Shown: positions 54,122 through 64,000 of the stretch, piece by piece
Numbering within the stretch: the first letter of the stretch is position 1
Layout: the number at the start of each line of letters is the position of its first letter
Assembly (NCBI RefSeq): GCF_002887735.1
Contig: NZ_PKQP01000003.1
Coordinates: 248,001-312,000 of the forward strand
Source of the DNA: Stenotrophomonas bentonitica
Lineage (GTDB): Bacteria; Pseudomonadota; Gammaproteobacteria; Xanthomonadales; Xanthomonadaceae
Reading direction: 5' to 3'
DNA: 64,000 nt
Notes under the pieces: model-generated
What the model saw: only the letters and a program-made list of their open reading frames with translations
Told to the model about the DNA's origin: nothing
Databases searched by the model: none
Made by a program: the position numbers and the translations under genes

Positions 54122-54685
54122 TCAGCCGCCGACGCTGCTGCGGTTGCTGCTGGTGTTGCCGAAGCCACCGCGGCTGGCGGTGACCGCCCGGTTCGGGGTG
54201 GCGTTGACCGGCGCCAGGCCGGCCTTGCCGGCGCCGATGCCGCTGGCGGTGTTCATCCCACCGGTGGACGGGCCCGGACGGGCCCAGCCCTTGGCCTTGT
54301 CCTGGTAGGCCGGCGCCGCCGCCGGCTGCTGGGCCAGACCCGCGCCGCCGCGGTTGCTGAGCATCTGCGACATGAAGAAGCCCATCATCATCGGGCCGAT
54401 GAACGAGTGGCCGGTGGAGGTCTTCTGTTCCACGCACTGCTCGGCGTTGTACTCGGCCTCACAGGCTTCGCGCGTGGCGTACTTGGGGGCGGCATCGGCC
54501 GACTGCTTCTGCGCTTCGGCAAAGGCATTGCGGCAGCTGGACGGATCGCCGGTGGCTTCGGTACAGGCCTGCACCGAGGTGTAGAGCCCTTCCTGCACCT
54601 GCACGGCCTCGTTCTTCTGGCAGGCGGTGAACAGCAGCGGCGCAGCGCTCATCAGCAGCAGCGCAGTGGTCCTGGAACGTTTCAT
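54122..54685 (-). CDS. ygiB: DUF1190 lipoprotein (YgiB-like)
   Basis: 187 residues. Signal peptide with lipobox LLFTAC (Cys22), the DUF1190 core with QACTEATGDPSSCRNAF, EACEAEYNAEQC and the GHSFIGPMMMGFFMSQML stretch, then a Gly/Ala/Ser-rich tail ending SSNRSSVGG. The four Cys of the core probably form disulfides. The start at 54685 is supported by the signal; the frame upstream (antisense to ilvD) is spurious. Confidence 0.82.
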   Translation of the reverse strand: MKRSRTTALLLMSAAPLLFTACQKNEAVQVQEGLYTSVQACTEATGDPSSCRNAFAEAQKQSADAAPKYATREACEAEYNAEQCVEQKTSTGHSFIGPMMMGFFMSQMLSNRGGAGLAQQPAAAPAYQDKAKGWARPGPSTGGMNTASGIGAGKAGLAPVNATPNRAVTASRGGFGNTSSNRSSVGG

Positions 54686-54809
54686 GGCGTCATGCCCCCT
54701 AGTGCGGTTATCTCCCCAATCATGCCTGATCGGCGCGAACAACCAAAACCGGCAAAGTCGAAAACATGAACAGCGTTTCAGGATTCGATCGCGCGGCAGC
54801 GGCGAAGGT

Positions 54810-54825
54810 GGTTGCAAACGCAACC
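54810..54825. promoter_or_regulatory. Palindrome upstream of ilvD
   Basis: GGTTGC-AAAC-GCAACC, followed four bases later by TTTTT. It could be a small terminator-like hairpin in the ilvD leader or an operator of TTGC-N4-GCAA form. Short; function only suggested. Confidence 0.35.
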
Positions 54826-54889
54826 GGAATTTTTCGGCAGAATCGAGGCGAAACGCGCCCCCACGGCCCGCCAGATCCTGCCAGCCACC

Positions 54890-56728
54890 ATGCCTGAATA
54901 CCGCTCCCGCACCTCCACCGCCGGCCGCAACATGGCTGGCGCACGCGCCCTGTGGCGCGCCACCGGGATGACAGATGGCGACTTCCACAAGCCGATCATC
55001 GCCGTCGCCAACTCGTTCACCCAGTTCGTGCCCGGCCACGTGCACCTCAAGGACCTGGGCCAGCTCGTGGCGCGCGAGATCGAGCAGGTCGGCGGCGTGG
55101 CGAAGGAATTCAACACCATCGCGGTGGATGACGGCATCGCCATGGGCCATGACGGCATGCTGTATTCGCTGCCCAGCCGCGAGATCATCGCCGACTCGGT
55201 GGAGTACATGGCCAACGCACACTGCGCCGATGCGCTGGTGTGCATCTCCAACTGCGACAAGATCACCCCCGGCATGCTGATGGCCGCGCTGCGCCTGAAC
55301 ATCCCGGTGGTGTTCGTCTCCGGCGGGCCGATGGAAGCGGGCAAGACGCGCCTGTCCGAGCACAAGCTGGACCTGGTCGATGCCATGGTGATCGCCGCCG
55401 ATGAAAGCGCCAGCGATGAGAAGGTCGCCGAATACGAGCGCAGCGCCTGCCCCACCTGCGGCTCGTGCTCGGGCATGTTCACCGCCAACTCGATGAACTG
55501 CCTGACCGAGGCACTGGGCCTGTCGCTGCCGGGCAACGGCTCCACCCTGGCCACGCACGCCGACCGCGAGCAGCTGTTCCGCCGTGCCGGCCGCCTGATC
55601 GTGGAACTGTGCCACCGCTGGTATGGCGGCGAAGAGATCGGTGCGCTGCCCCGCGGCATCGCCACCCGCCAGGCGTTCGAGAACGCGATGACGCTGGATA
55701 TCGCGATGGGCGGCTCGACCAACACCATCCTGCACCTGTTGGCGGCGGCGCAGGAGGCGGAAGTGGACTTCGACCTGCATGCCATCGACGCGCTCTCGCG
55801 CCGTGTGCCGCAGCTGTGCAAGGTCGCTCCGAACACGCCGAAGTACCACATGGAGGACGTGCATCGCGCCGGCGGCGTGTTCGGCATCCTCGGTGAGCTT
55901 GCGCGGGGCGGCCTGCTGCACACCGACGTGCCGACCGTGCACAGCCGCACCCTGGCCGAGGCGATCGCACGTTGGGATGTGGCGGTGAGCACCGATGAGA
56001 AGGTGCACGATTTCTTCCGCGCCGGGCCGGCAGGCATCCCGACCCAGATCGCGTTCAGCCAGGCCACGCGCTGGCCGACGCTGGACGTGGACCGCGCCGA
56101 AGGCTGCATCCGCGATGTCGCCCATGCGTACTCCGCAGAAGGTGGACTGGCCGTGCTGCGTGGCAACCTGGCCGTTGATGGCTGCGTGGTGAAGACTGCC
56201 GGCGTGGATGAATCCATCCATGTGTTCGAAGGCAACGCGCGGGTGTTCGAGAGCCAGGACGCCGCCGTGCAGGGCATCCTCGCCGATGAAGTCGTCGCCG
56301 GTGACGTGGTCGTGATCCGCTACGAAGGCCCGCGCGGCGGCCCGGGCATGCAGGAGATGCTGTACCCGACCAGCTATCTGAAATCCAAGGGGCTGGGCAA
56401 GCAATGCGCCCTGCTCACCGACGGCCGTTTCTCCGGCGGCACCTCGGGCCTGTCGATCGGGCATGCCTCGCCGGAAGCGGCCTCGGGCGGCACCATCGGC
56501 CTGGTTCGCGATGGCGACCGCATCCGCATCGACATCCCGGCGCGGCGCATCGATCTGCTGCTGGATGACGCCACGCTGGCGGCACGCCGTGCCGAGCAGG
56601 ACGCCCTGGGCTGGAAACCGCGCGAGGCGCGCCCGCGCAAGGTCACCGGCGCGTTGAAAGCCTATGCGTTGCTGGCGACGAGTGCCGATAAGGGCGCGGT
56701 GCGGGATCTGGCGAAGCTGGAGGACTGA
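54890..56728 (+). CDS. ilvD: Dihydroxy-acid dehydratase
   Basis: 612 residues, usual IlvD length. Iron-sulfur cysteines in [10 protein letters not shown] and [20 protein letters not shown]-terminal [19 protein letters not shown]. Third common step of isoleucine and valine synthesis. ATG at 54890 ([17 protein letters not shown]) agrees with the family; an upstream frame to 54812 does not. Confidence 0.97.
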   Translation: MPEYRSRTSTAGRNMAGARALWRATGMTDGDFHKPIIAVANSFTQFVPGHVHLKDLGQLVAREIEQVGGVAKEFNTIAVDDGIAMGHDGMLYSLPSREIIADSVEYMANAHCADALVCISNCDKITPGMLMAALRLNIPVVFVSGGPMEAGKTRLSEHKLDLVDAMVIAADESASDEKVAEYERSACPTCGSCSGMFTANSMNCLTEALGLSLPGNGSTLATHADREQLFRRAGRLIVELCHRWYGGEEIGALPRGIATRQAFENAMTLDIAMGGSTNTILHLLAAAQEAEVDFDLHAIDALSRRVPQLCKVAPNTPKYHMEDVHRAGGVFGILGELARGGLLHTDVPTVHSRTLAEAIARWDVAVSTDEKVHDFFRAGPAGIPTQIAFSQATRWPTLDVDRAEGCIRDVAHAYSAEGGLAVLRGNLAVDGCVVKTAGVDESIHVFEGNARVFESQDAAVQGILADEVVAGDVVVIRYEGPRGGPGMQEMLYPTSYLKSKGLGKQCALLTDGRFSGGTSGLSIGHASPEAASGGTIGLVRDGDRIRIDIPARRIDLLLDDATLAARRAEQDALGWKPREARPRKVTGALKAYALLATSADKGAVRDLAKLED

Positions 56729-56812
56729 GAGCGCCTGGAGGCGCCGCCCGGCTTGACCGGCAATGTGCCGTAGGCCAACACTCGCTCCAGACCTCTGCAC
56801 AAGGATGTGACG

Positions 56813-57442
56813 ATGCACGGCTCGCGCTCTCTGCTGGCTCTGGCCCTGTCGGCCGCCGCCTGTCCCGCCGTTGCCGACGAATGCGCGGTGGATCTCACTG
56901 CGATGCTGGCGTTGACGCCGGAGCAGTTCGATCAGGATCTGGGGGGCGGCTGGCGCCCCATGGCGGAGAAGGCGGAGTGCCAGCTGGCGGCCGCCGATCT
57001 CATCGCGGCCTATCGTGCGCAGCCCAAGGCCGCCGGCAACACCACGATGATCTGGCATGAAGCGCAGATGCGTGCACAGGCCGGGCAGGACGCACAGGCG
57101 GTCGCATTGATGCGGCAGACCTACAAGCCCGCGCCCGACGCTGGCGGTTGGAATCCCTACGTGGATGCCAGCATCGCCTTCATCGAGAAGGACCGGCCGG
57201 CCCTGGCCGCTGCCCGCACGGCGCTGGCAGCCCTGCCAGCGCCGCCGGAGGTGAACGTCAAGGATGGATTTTTCAGCTTCGCGATGCCGAACGGCGAGGT
57301 GGTGCAGGTCGCCTGGCCGCCCAACCTCGATGTGGTCGATGCGTTCGTCCGGTGCTTCGGCCAGAGCTACCGGCTGGCGTATTCCGCTCAGTCCTGCCGC
57401 CACCCCGACACTACGACCACGCCCGAGGGCCGCACACGCTGA
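56813..57442 (+). CDS. Exported protein of unknown function
   Basis: 209 residues. Signal peptide of about 20 residues ending PAVADE, then Cys24 and a mixed alpha/beta body with GQDAQAVALMRQTYKP, VNVKDGFFSFAMPNGEVVQVAWPPNLDVVDAF and a late Cys pair. AAGGA precedes the ATG at 56813. No known domain recognised; likely periplasmic. 84 bp after ilvD. Confidence 0.65.
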   Translation: MHGSRSLLALALSAAACPAVADECAVDLTAMLALTPEQFDQDLGGGWRPMAEKAECQLAAADLIAAYRAQPKAAGNTTMIWHEAQMRAQAGQDAQAVALMRQTYKPAPDAGGWNPYVDASIAFIEKDRPALAAARTALAALPAPPEVNVKDGFFSFAMPNGEVVQVAWPPNLDVVDAFVRCFGQSYRLAYSAQSCRHPDTTTTPEGRTR

Positions 57443-57465
57443 TCGGGTCGCAGGAGCTGCCCGTG

Positions 57466-59568
57466 TTACCCGATCACCCGCTTGAACGGCGGCAGTGAAT
57501 CGATGATGCGTTTGCCGTAGCGGCGGGTCAGCAACCGCGAGTCGAGGATGATCACGCGACCGGTATCGGTGGAGGTGCGGATCAACCGGCCGGAGAACTG
57601 GGTCAGCGTGCGCAGCGCATGCGGGATCGCGATCAGGTTGAAGGCGTTCAGGCCGCGGCTTTCGAACCACTCGCTCAGCGTGGAGGTCTGCGGATCGGTC
57701 GGCACCGCGAACGGCACCTGGGTGATGACCACCGTGGTGCAGGCTTCGCCAGGCAGATCCAGGCCTTCGCCGAAGGAATTCAGCCCGAACAGCACCGAGC
57801 CCTCACCGGCCGAGGTACGCCGCAGGTGCTCGTCGATCATCTTCTGCTTGGCGGTCTCGCCCTGCACCAGCACCTGTTTGCGCTGCGCGGCCGGCATCAG
57901 CTCGGCCACCTTTTCCATCTTCCAGCGCGAGGTAAACAGCACGATGCTGCCCTTGCCCCAGTCCAGTTCCTTGACCAGGTACTTCGCGATTTCCTTCGGG
58001 TGACCTTCCTTGTCATCCGGGGTCACCGGGAACGCCGGCACGATCAGCTGGGCCTGGTTGGGCAGGTCGAACGGGGAGGCGAGCGAGACCATCTCGGCCT
58101 CGGCCGGAATGCCGTTGTCGATCGCCAAGGCCTGGAAGTCGCCGCCGCCGGTCAGCGTGGCCGAGGTCATCACCACCGAATCCACCTCATCCCAGAGCAG
58201 CTTGCGCAGCACGTTGGCGGCCGACACCGGCGAGCCGTGCAGGACCAGGTCGCCATCGCGCGAGAGGGTCACCCAGCGCGCGGTGGGCGGCTGGCCGTCC
58301 TTGTCTTCGCGGCGCCAGCCGGTCCACAGGTTGTGCTGCTGCTCGATCATCTCCAGCGCCATGCCGAGGTTGCGCTGCAGGCGCTCGCGCGCGGCATCCT
58401 CGGGCTTGCCTTTGGCCACCTGCGTCAGCGCGGCGTGCGCCCAGTTGAACAGCGCGCGGGTGTCGTCGGCGATGGCCTCGATCTCCGGCATCCAGATGTC
58501 CGGCAAGCGGCCATTCGGAGCGCGCCACATCGGCTCCTGCGCGGAAGGATCCGGCCGCCAGCTGCGGTCGATCACATCACGAAAGGCCTTGAGCTGCTTG
58601 CTGACCTTGGCGGCGGCCTCGATCGCCTCGTTGGGCAGCAGGTTGCCCAGCTTGTCCTTGTCCACCGCGCGGTAGGACGCGGCGATCAGCACCTGCAGAC
58701 GGCCGGTGCGCTTGGCCATCTCGTCCAGCGCGAGGCTGGCCGCACCCTGGTCGATGGCGACGTTGCCGATATGGTGGCCTTCGTCGAGCACCAGCAGCAT
58801 GTCCGACGGTGGGGCGATCAGCGGCTGGCCGTTGTCGCTCTCACCGATCGACAGGGCCGACAGCAGCAGCGCGTGGTTGGTCACCACGATCTGCGCCTCG
58901 CGCACGGTGTTGCGCGAACGCAGCACGGCGCACTGCGCGGCGTAGGCGCACTTGCGCCCGGCGCAGCCCGAGGCCGGCGTGGTGATGCGCGAGCGCAGGG
59001 TGTTGCTGATCGTTTCCGGCGCGTTGTCCAGGTCGCCGTTCCAGCGGCCTTCGAGGAAGGCCTTGCTCAGCGACTGCGCCAGGTCCATCTCGATCGGCGC
59101 CAACGGGCGATCGAACAGCGGCTGCTCGTCGTCGAACATGCCTTCCTGCGCGCCATCGCCATGCGCTTCGGCGGCATTGCGGGTGCACAGGTAGCGGGTG
59201 CGGCCCTTGGCCAGCGCCACCGTCGCTTCGATACCGGTGGCCTTGAGGAAATTGGGGATGTCGCGCTCGACCAGCTGCGACTGCAGCGCCACGGTGCCGG
59301 TGCTGATCACCAGCTTCTTTTTGGTCGCCAGCGCGATCGGCACGCCGGCGGTCAGGTAGCCCAGCGACTTGCCGACGCCGGTCGGGGCTTCAACCACGCC
59401 CACGCCGCCGCTGTGCGAGAGCGCACGCGACACCACACCGATCATCTGGCTCTGCGAGCGCCGGGTACTGAAGCCGGGCGTATTGGCCTGCAGCTTGGCG
59501 TAGGCGTCGCGGATGCCGGCCTTGAGTTCGTCGTTCAGGGCGCGGGGGGCTTCAACTTTTTCGGTCAC
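57466..59568 (-). CDS. dinG: ATP-dependent DNA helicase DinG
   Basis: 700-residue XPD-like superfamily 2 helicase. Walker A VEAPTGVGKSLGYL, iron-sulfur cysteines (YLCTRN, then CAGRKCAYAAQC), DEGH box VLDEGHHI, motif VI GRLIRTSTDTGR. It unwinds 5'-3' and removes R-loops and damaged forks. Long antisense frames over it are spurious. Confidence 0.94.
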   Translation of the reverse strand: MTEKVEAPRALNDELKAGIRDAYAKLQANTPGFSTRRSQSQMIGVVSRALSHSGGVGVVEAPTGVGKSLGYLTAGVPIALATKKKLVISTGTVALQSQLVERDIPNFLKATGIEATVALAKGRTRYLCTRNAAEAHGDGAQEGMFDDEQPLFDRPLAPIEMDLAQSLSKAFLEGRWNGDLDNAPETISNTLRSRITTPASGCAGRKCAYAAQCAVLRSRNTVREAQIVVTNHALLLSALSIGESDNGQPLIAPPSDMLLVLDEGHHIGNVAIDQGAASLALDEMAKRTGRLQVLIAASYRAVDKDKLGNLLPNEAIEAAAKVSKQLKAFRDVIDRSWRPDPSAQEPMWRAPNGRLPDIWMPEIEAIADDTRALFNWAHAALTQVAKGKPEDAARERLQRNLGMALEMIEQQHNLWTGWRREDKDGQPPTARWVTLSRDGDLVLHGSPVSAANVLRKLLWDEVDSVVMTSATLTGGGDFQALAIDNGIPAEAEMVSLASPFDLPNQAQLIVPAFPVTPDDKEGHPKEIAKYLVKELDWGKGSIVLFTSRWKMEKVAELMPAAQRKQVLVQGETAKQKMIDEHLRRTSAGEGSVLFGLNSFGEGLDLPGEACTTVVITQVPFAVPTDPQTSTLSEWFESRGLNAFNLIAIPHALRTLTQFSGRLIRTSTDTGRVIILDSRLLTRRYGKRIIDSLPPFKRVIG

Positions 59569-59709
59569 GCCGGAGGACTGCCTGACTGGATCACGGTCCC
59601 CATTTTCTCACGACCCGGCGGTCGTGACCGGCGCCATTTTCCGCGCCGGTTCATATCCGTGACGCGACCCACGCCAACACTGTGGACCGCGACAGCCTGC
59701 TGCATCCGC

Positions 59710-60078
59710 TCAGCGCGGCGGCAGCGGCGCAGCGGGCGGAACGGCGCGGCTGCGCAGCGCGCGGGTCATCGCCCAGACCAGCAGGACCAGCGCGAGCGCC
59801 TCGAACAGGTTGAGCGCGAAGTGGCCAGCGCCCAGCAGCTTGGACATCAGCTGCAGGTTTTCGTAGTTGCCCTGCTGCACCATCCACATCGGCACCAGGT
59901 TGAGCACCAGGCCGGCCAGCGTGGTCAGCGCTATCAGGCCCAGCGCGCCCAGGGCAACACTGCGGATCGCCCCGCGCGGGGTGTCCACCACCCAGACCAC
60001 CGCGACCGCCAGCGCGATCAGCACCGGCAGGCGCACGCCCACCATGGTCAGCATCGAGACCAGCAGGTCCATGTCCAC
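59710..60078 (-). CDS. Small membrane protein, unknown function
   Basis: 122 residues with four predicted TM segments and a Pro-rich tail. Start either GTG 60078 or ATG 60072; both are served by GAGGAC. The start lies 4 bp after the aroE stop, so it probably shares its transcript. No family recognised. Confidence 0.6.
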   Translation of the reverse strand: MDMDLLVSMLTMVGVRLPVLIALAVAVVWVVDTPRGAIRSVALGALGLIALTTLAGLVLNLVPMWMVQQGNYENLQLMSKLLGAGHFALNLFEALALVLLVWAMTRALRSRAVPPAAPLPPR

Positions 60079-60082
60079 CGGC

Positions 60083-60928
60083 TCAGTCCTCGCCGGCCAG
60101 CGGCGCCAGCCGGTTCCGCAGCTCGGTGTAGACCGCGTCGGTCTGCGGGCGCACCGCGTGCCACTGCAGGAAGCTCTCGGCGGCCTGTTCGACCAGCATG
60201 CCCAGGCCGTCGACGATGTTGCGGCAGCCGGCCGAGCGCGCCCACGCGGTGAAGGCGATCGCGGCCTCGCCGTAGTTGAGGTCCACGGCGGTGGTCATGC
60301 TGTTGACGAGCGAGAGCGGCAGCTTGAATTCCGCGGCGCGGTCGCGGCCGGCCGAGGTGGCGTTGACGATCAACTCGAAATCGCCCAGCTCGCGGATGTC
60401 TTCCCAGTAGCGGGTGATCGCGCGGCCCGGCTCGCCCATCGCATCGATCAGCGCGTCGGCGCGTTCCGGGGTGCGGTTGACCACCACCAGCTCCAGGATG
60501 CCGGCATCCAGCAGGGCCGGGGCCACGCTGCGGGCCGAGCCGCCGGCGCCGATCAGCAGGGTGCGGCGGCCACGCAGGTCCAGGCCGTGGCGGTCGGTAA
60601 GGTCACGGACCAGGCCGATGCCATCGGTGGTGTCGCCATGCCAGCGGTCGCCCTTGCGCAGCAGCGTGTTGACCGCACCGGCGCGGCGCGCGCGCGAGGT
60701 CAGCGTGGTGCACAGTGCGAAGGCGGCTTCCTTGTGCGGCGCGGTGATGTTGGCGCCCACGCCGCCCTCGGCGGCGAAGGCCTCCAGCGCTGCCAGGAAC
60801 TCGGCCGGCGACGCTTCGATCGCACGGTAGTCCAGCGCCAGGCCTTCCTGCCGGCCGAACGTGGCGTGGATGTGCGGCGACTGCGAATGCGCGATGGGCT
60901 GGCCGAATACGGCGTAACGGTCGGTCAT
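60083..60928 (-). CDS. aroE: Shikimate dehydrogenase
   Basis: 281 residues. Substrate site [14 protein letters not shown], catalytic Lys in [14 protein letters not shown] site [11 protein letters not shown] with VVNRTPERA, and Asp in [10 protein letters not shown]. Fourth step of the shikimate pathway. ATG at 60928 with AGGA upstream. Confidence 0.96.
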   Translation of the reverse strand: MTDRYAVFGQPIAHSQSPHIHATFGRQEGLALDYRAIEASPAEFLAALEAFAAEGGVGANITAPHKEAAFALCTTLTSRARRAGAVNTLLRKGDRWHGDTTDGIGLVRDLTDRHGLDLRGRRTLLIGAGGSARSVAPALLDAGILELVVVNRTPERADALIDAMGEPGRAITRYWEDIRELGDFELIVNATSAGRDRAAEFKLPLSLVNSMTTAVDLNYGEAAIAFTAWARSAGCRNIVDGLGMLVEQAAESFLQWHAVRPQTDAVYTELRNRLAPLAGED

Positions 60929-60978
60929 GGGTTGTCCTGCTCCGGGCCTAGAATGGAACGCAAACCCCAACGGACGCG

Positions 60979-61857
60979 ATGATGCGCATTCCATTGTCTC
61001 TGCTCGCGCTGAGCGCCAGTTTACTCTGCACGCCCGCCGCGATGGCGCTTTCCGAATTCGGCATCGAGGGCATGGGCGTGGTCTCGACCAAGGCCAACGA
61101 AGCCCAGGGCACGATCGCGCCGGACGGCCAGCGCATCGTGTGGGCCAGCGACCGCGCCGGTGGCCAGGGCGGCTGGGACCTGTGGCAGGCGGTGCTGCGC
61201 GATGGCCGCTGGCAGGACCCTGCCCCGCTCGCGCTCAACAGCGCCAGCGATGAGCGCGACCCCTACTTCAGCCATGATGGACGCTGGCTGTACTTCGCCT
61301 CCAACCGACCCGGCGGCCAGGGCGGATTCGACCTGTACCGCGCCCCGATGGCCGCCGATGGCAGCGTCGGGCCCGCGCAGACCCTGCCGGGGGCGCTCAA
61401 CACGCGCGCGGACGAACGGGCCCCCGCGCTGCGCCCGGACGGCCGCATGCTGCTGTTCTCGCGCAACGGCAAACACACCCAGGGCGGCTTCGATCTGTAC
61501 CTGGCGCCCGTGCAGGGCGAGGGATTCGGCACCGCGCAGGCCCTGCCCGCCCCGCTCAACACGGCCGCCGACGAGCTCGGGGCGGCCTGGCTGGATAACG
61601 AGGGTGCACTGGCCTTCACCCGCGCGAGCGACGGGCATTCGCAGGTCCTGCTGGCGGGCTGCGATCACCGCCAGGCGGCGGTGCCGTTGACGTTGTCGTT
61701 CAACACCGCCGACGGCCAGACCGGCGCGCCGGTGGTGGACGCGTCCAAGCCCACGGAGATGGTGCTGGCTGGCATGGCACGCGCACCGCGTGCCGGCGGG
61801 CTGGATCTGTACCGGATCAAGGCGCCGGCAGCGCCGCGGGGTATGGGCTGCGGTTGA
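60979..61857 (+). CDS. Periplasmic PD40/TolB-like beta-propeller protein
   Basis: 292 residues. Signal peptide (about 1-23), then repeated WD40-like PD40 units: [63 protein letters not shown]. Such domains bind partners in the envelope (TolB, OmpA-linked proteins). Divergent from aroE with a 50-bp gap. Confidence 0.75.
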   Translation: MMRIPLSLLALSASLLCTPAAMALSEFGIEGMGVVSTKANEAQGTIAPDGQRIVWASDRAGGQGGWDLWQAVLRDGRWQDPAPLALNSASDERDPYFSHDGRWLYFASNRPGGQGGFDLYRAPMAADGSVGPAQTLPGALNTRADERAPALRPDGRMLLFSRNGKHTQGGFDLYLAPVQGEGFGTAQALPAPLNTAADELGAAWLDNEGALAFTRASDGHSQVLLAGCDHRQAAVPLTLSFNTADGQTGAPVVDASKPTEMVLAGMARAPRAGGLDLYRIKAPAAPRGMGCG

Positions 61858-61876
61858 TGTTGCGGGGCCGAAGGGC

Positions 61877-61899
61877 AGCGACGCTTGGCGTCGCTCTAC
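61877..61899. repeat. Single SMAG-type unit
   Basis: AGCGACGC-TTG-GCGTCGCT-CTAC, that is GTAG plus hairpin on the minus strand, between two converging genes. The stem differs from the CCGACC type, so it is another subfamily. Confidence 0.65.
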
Positions 61900-61923
61900 C
61901 CGTGGAGGCGGCGCCGGCCAGCG

Positions 61924-62196
61924 TCAATGGCCCTGCAGCAGCTCCGCGCGCAGCTGCTCGTACTGCGCCTCGCTGATCTCGCCGTGATCCTTGCGCTGGT
62001 TCAAGGCGGCCAGCTGTGCCTGCAAGGCGGGCGACAGCTGCGCCTCACGGGCGATGCGGGCCGCGGCGGAGGGCTGCTCCGGCGCCTGCCGCGCGGCGCG
62101 GCGCACGCCACGGATCACCAGCCCGATGACCGCTGCAAATGCCAGCACGCCGGCCGTCCAGGTCACCCACTGTAGCCATCCCATCGTCTGCATCAT
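61924..62196 (-). CDS. SHOCT-domain membrane protein
   Basis: 90 residues. One TM (about 10-30) then a basic patch and a C-terminal SHOCT motif (LNQRKDHGEISEAQYEQLRAELL). Function of such small proteins is not known. ATG at 62196. Confidence 0.75.
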   Translation of the reverse strand: MMQTMGWLQWVTWTAGVLAFAAVIGLVIRGVRRAARQAPEQPSAAARIAREAQLSPALQAQLAALNQRKDHGEISEAQYEQLRAELLQGH

Positions 62197-62227
62197 CCTC
62201 GTCCTGTATCGGGGTGGGCGCGTATTG

Positions 62228-63244
<1,017 letters not shown>

Positions 63245-64000
63245 TTACTGCAGCAGGTACTGCCGCGGTTGCAGGGGCTCGGGCAGCGGCTGGACGCCCA
63301 GGCTGTCGAGCAGATCGATCTCGATGGTGCGCACCATCGCATCCAGCGGCAGGTCGTTGGATTCCAGCCCGAACGGCTCTTCCATCTCCTCGCCGAGCTG
63401 GTCCAGGCCGAAGAACGCATACGCCAACACGGCCGAGACCACCGGCGTGGCCCAGCCCAGCGAGCTGGCCAGGCCGAAGGGCAGCAGCACGCAGAACAGC
63501 CACGCGCAGCGGTGCAGCAGCAGCGTGTAGGCGAACGGCAGCGGGGTGGTCAGGATGCGCTCGCAACCGGCCTGGATGCTGGAAAGCGCATGCAGGCGTG
63601 TTTCGAACTGGGTGTACAGGTAGGGATCGAGCTGACCGGCGCGCAGCGCCTGGGCCAGATCGGAGGCGATCATCGCCAGCAGTTGATCCGGCACATTGCG
63701 GCGCTGGCCGAAACGCACGCGGTCGGCCTCGGCCACCCACGGCAGCGCCGCCAACGCCACGTCGCGGCCGCGCAGGCGGGCGGCCAGGGCATGCGCGAAG
63801 CCGATGCACAGCCGGCACACGCGGTCGCGCAGCGCAGGATCGTCGACCAGCAGCGCCTGGCACAGGCGGGCCAGGCTGCGCGATTCATAGATCAGCTGGC
63901 CCCACAGCTTGCGGCCTTCCCACCAACGCTCGAAGCAGGCGTTGTTGCGGAAGCTGAGGAAGATCGACAGCACCAGGCCCAGCAGCGTGAACGGCGCCAC
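63245..64000 (-). CDS. Bestrophin-family (UPF0187) membrane protein, N-terminus beyond window
   Basis: 251 C-terminal residues; the gene continues past the right edge. LGLVLSIFLSFRNNACFERWWEGRKLWGQL is the family signature with the RWWEGR box; a later TM pair and GLESNDLPLDAMVRTIEIDLL end the domain. Homologues form pentameric anion channels. No start is visible. Confidence 0.85.
   Translation of the reverse strand: MAPFTLLGLVLSIFLSFRNNACFERWWEGRKLWGQLIYESRSLARLCQALLVDDPALRDRVCRLCIGFAHALAARLRGRDVALAALPWVAEADRVRFGQRRNVPDQLLAMIASDLAQALRAGQLDPYLYTQFETRLHALSSIQAGCERILTTPLPFAYTLLLHRCAWLFCVLLPFGLASSLGWATPVVSAVLAYAFFGLDQLGEEMEEPFGLESNDLPLDAMVRTIEIDLLDSLGVQPLPEPLQPRQYLLQ

Noticed and set aside
54686..57670. 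Upstream part of a 1182-codon minus frame antisense to ilvD
   Set aside because: Only the last 187 codons (ygiB-like, from 54685) have a signal peptide and family motifs; the rest mirrors ilvD.
57619..60252. 877-codon plus frame opposite dinG and aroE
   Set aside because: Shadow of dinG; rich in Arg/Gly/His/Gln with no domain, and dinG motifs are perfect on the other strand.

Overview
High-GC (roughly 65-70 %) gammaproteobacterial chromosome, most likely Stenotrophomonas or a close Xanthomonadaceae relative. The grounds are the gene repertoire (LpxO-like hydroxylase, bioB-bioF-bioH-SDR-bioC, gidA/mnmG, RDD-SpoIIM-MoxR-DUF58 block) and many short intergenic palindromes that begin with GTAG and enclose a GCCGACCGTTGGTCGGC-type stem, as in the SMAG elements of S. 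maltophilia. The species assignment is inference; no rRNA is present.

Layout. 1-5.6 kb is housekeeping: the end of an unknown gene, lipid A hydroxylase, a RIO/WaaP-like kinase, P-II, UbiK, a HAD phosphatase and ComM. 5.6-13.8 kb is a visibly lower-GC island, all on the minus strand, which I read as a complete class III lanthipeptide cluster. It has a 38-residue precursor gene (13632-13748), an intercistronic hairpin, a LanKC synthetase, an ABC exporter, two FtsX/MacB-type permeases and their ATPase. 14-18 kb has a VOC protein, a Gln-rich micro-protein, AtoE, UbiA and tRNA-Arg(CCG).

18.1-33.5 kb is a sugar-utilisation locus that fits N-acetylgalactosamine. On the minus strand are a GH31 enzyme with carbohydrate-binding modules, a TonB-dependent receptor and a Tat-exported GH109 enzyme. 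Divergently on the plus strand are AgaS isomerase/deaminase, a ROK kinase, AgaZ, a DeoR-type AgaR repressor, a NagA-type deacetylase and an MFS sugar porter. The divergent promoter region carries repeated CGAAAGAT boxes next to two TTGACA elements, a plausible AgaR control region. Polymers would be trimmed outside or in the periplasm, taken up through the receptor and porter, phosphorylated, deacetylated and isomerised to tagatose-6-phosphate.

33.6-42.7 kb has a SecD-P1-like lipoprotein, HdeD, ComF divergent from the biotin genes with a BirA-like operator between them, a YdcF protein, a threonine/serine dehydratase and a Gly/Tyr-rich lipoprotein. 43-64 kb has mnmG, a gamma carbonic anhydrase, a tightly overlapping RDD-SpoIIM-DUF4129-DUF4350-MoxR-DUF58 operon, ygiC/ygiB, ilvD, dinG, aroE, a PD40 protein, a SHOCT protein, hemB and a truncated bestrophin.

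The strongest candidate for something undescribed is the lanthipeptide cluster: class III systems are known mainly from actinobacteria and firmicutes, and the precursor gene is so short that automatic gene callers would probably miss it.
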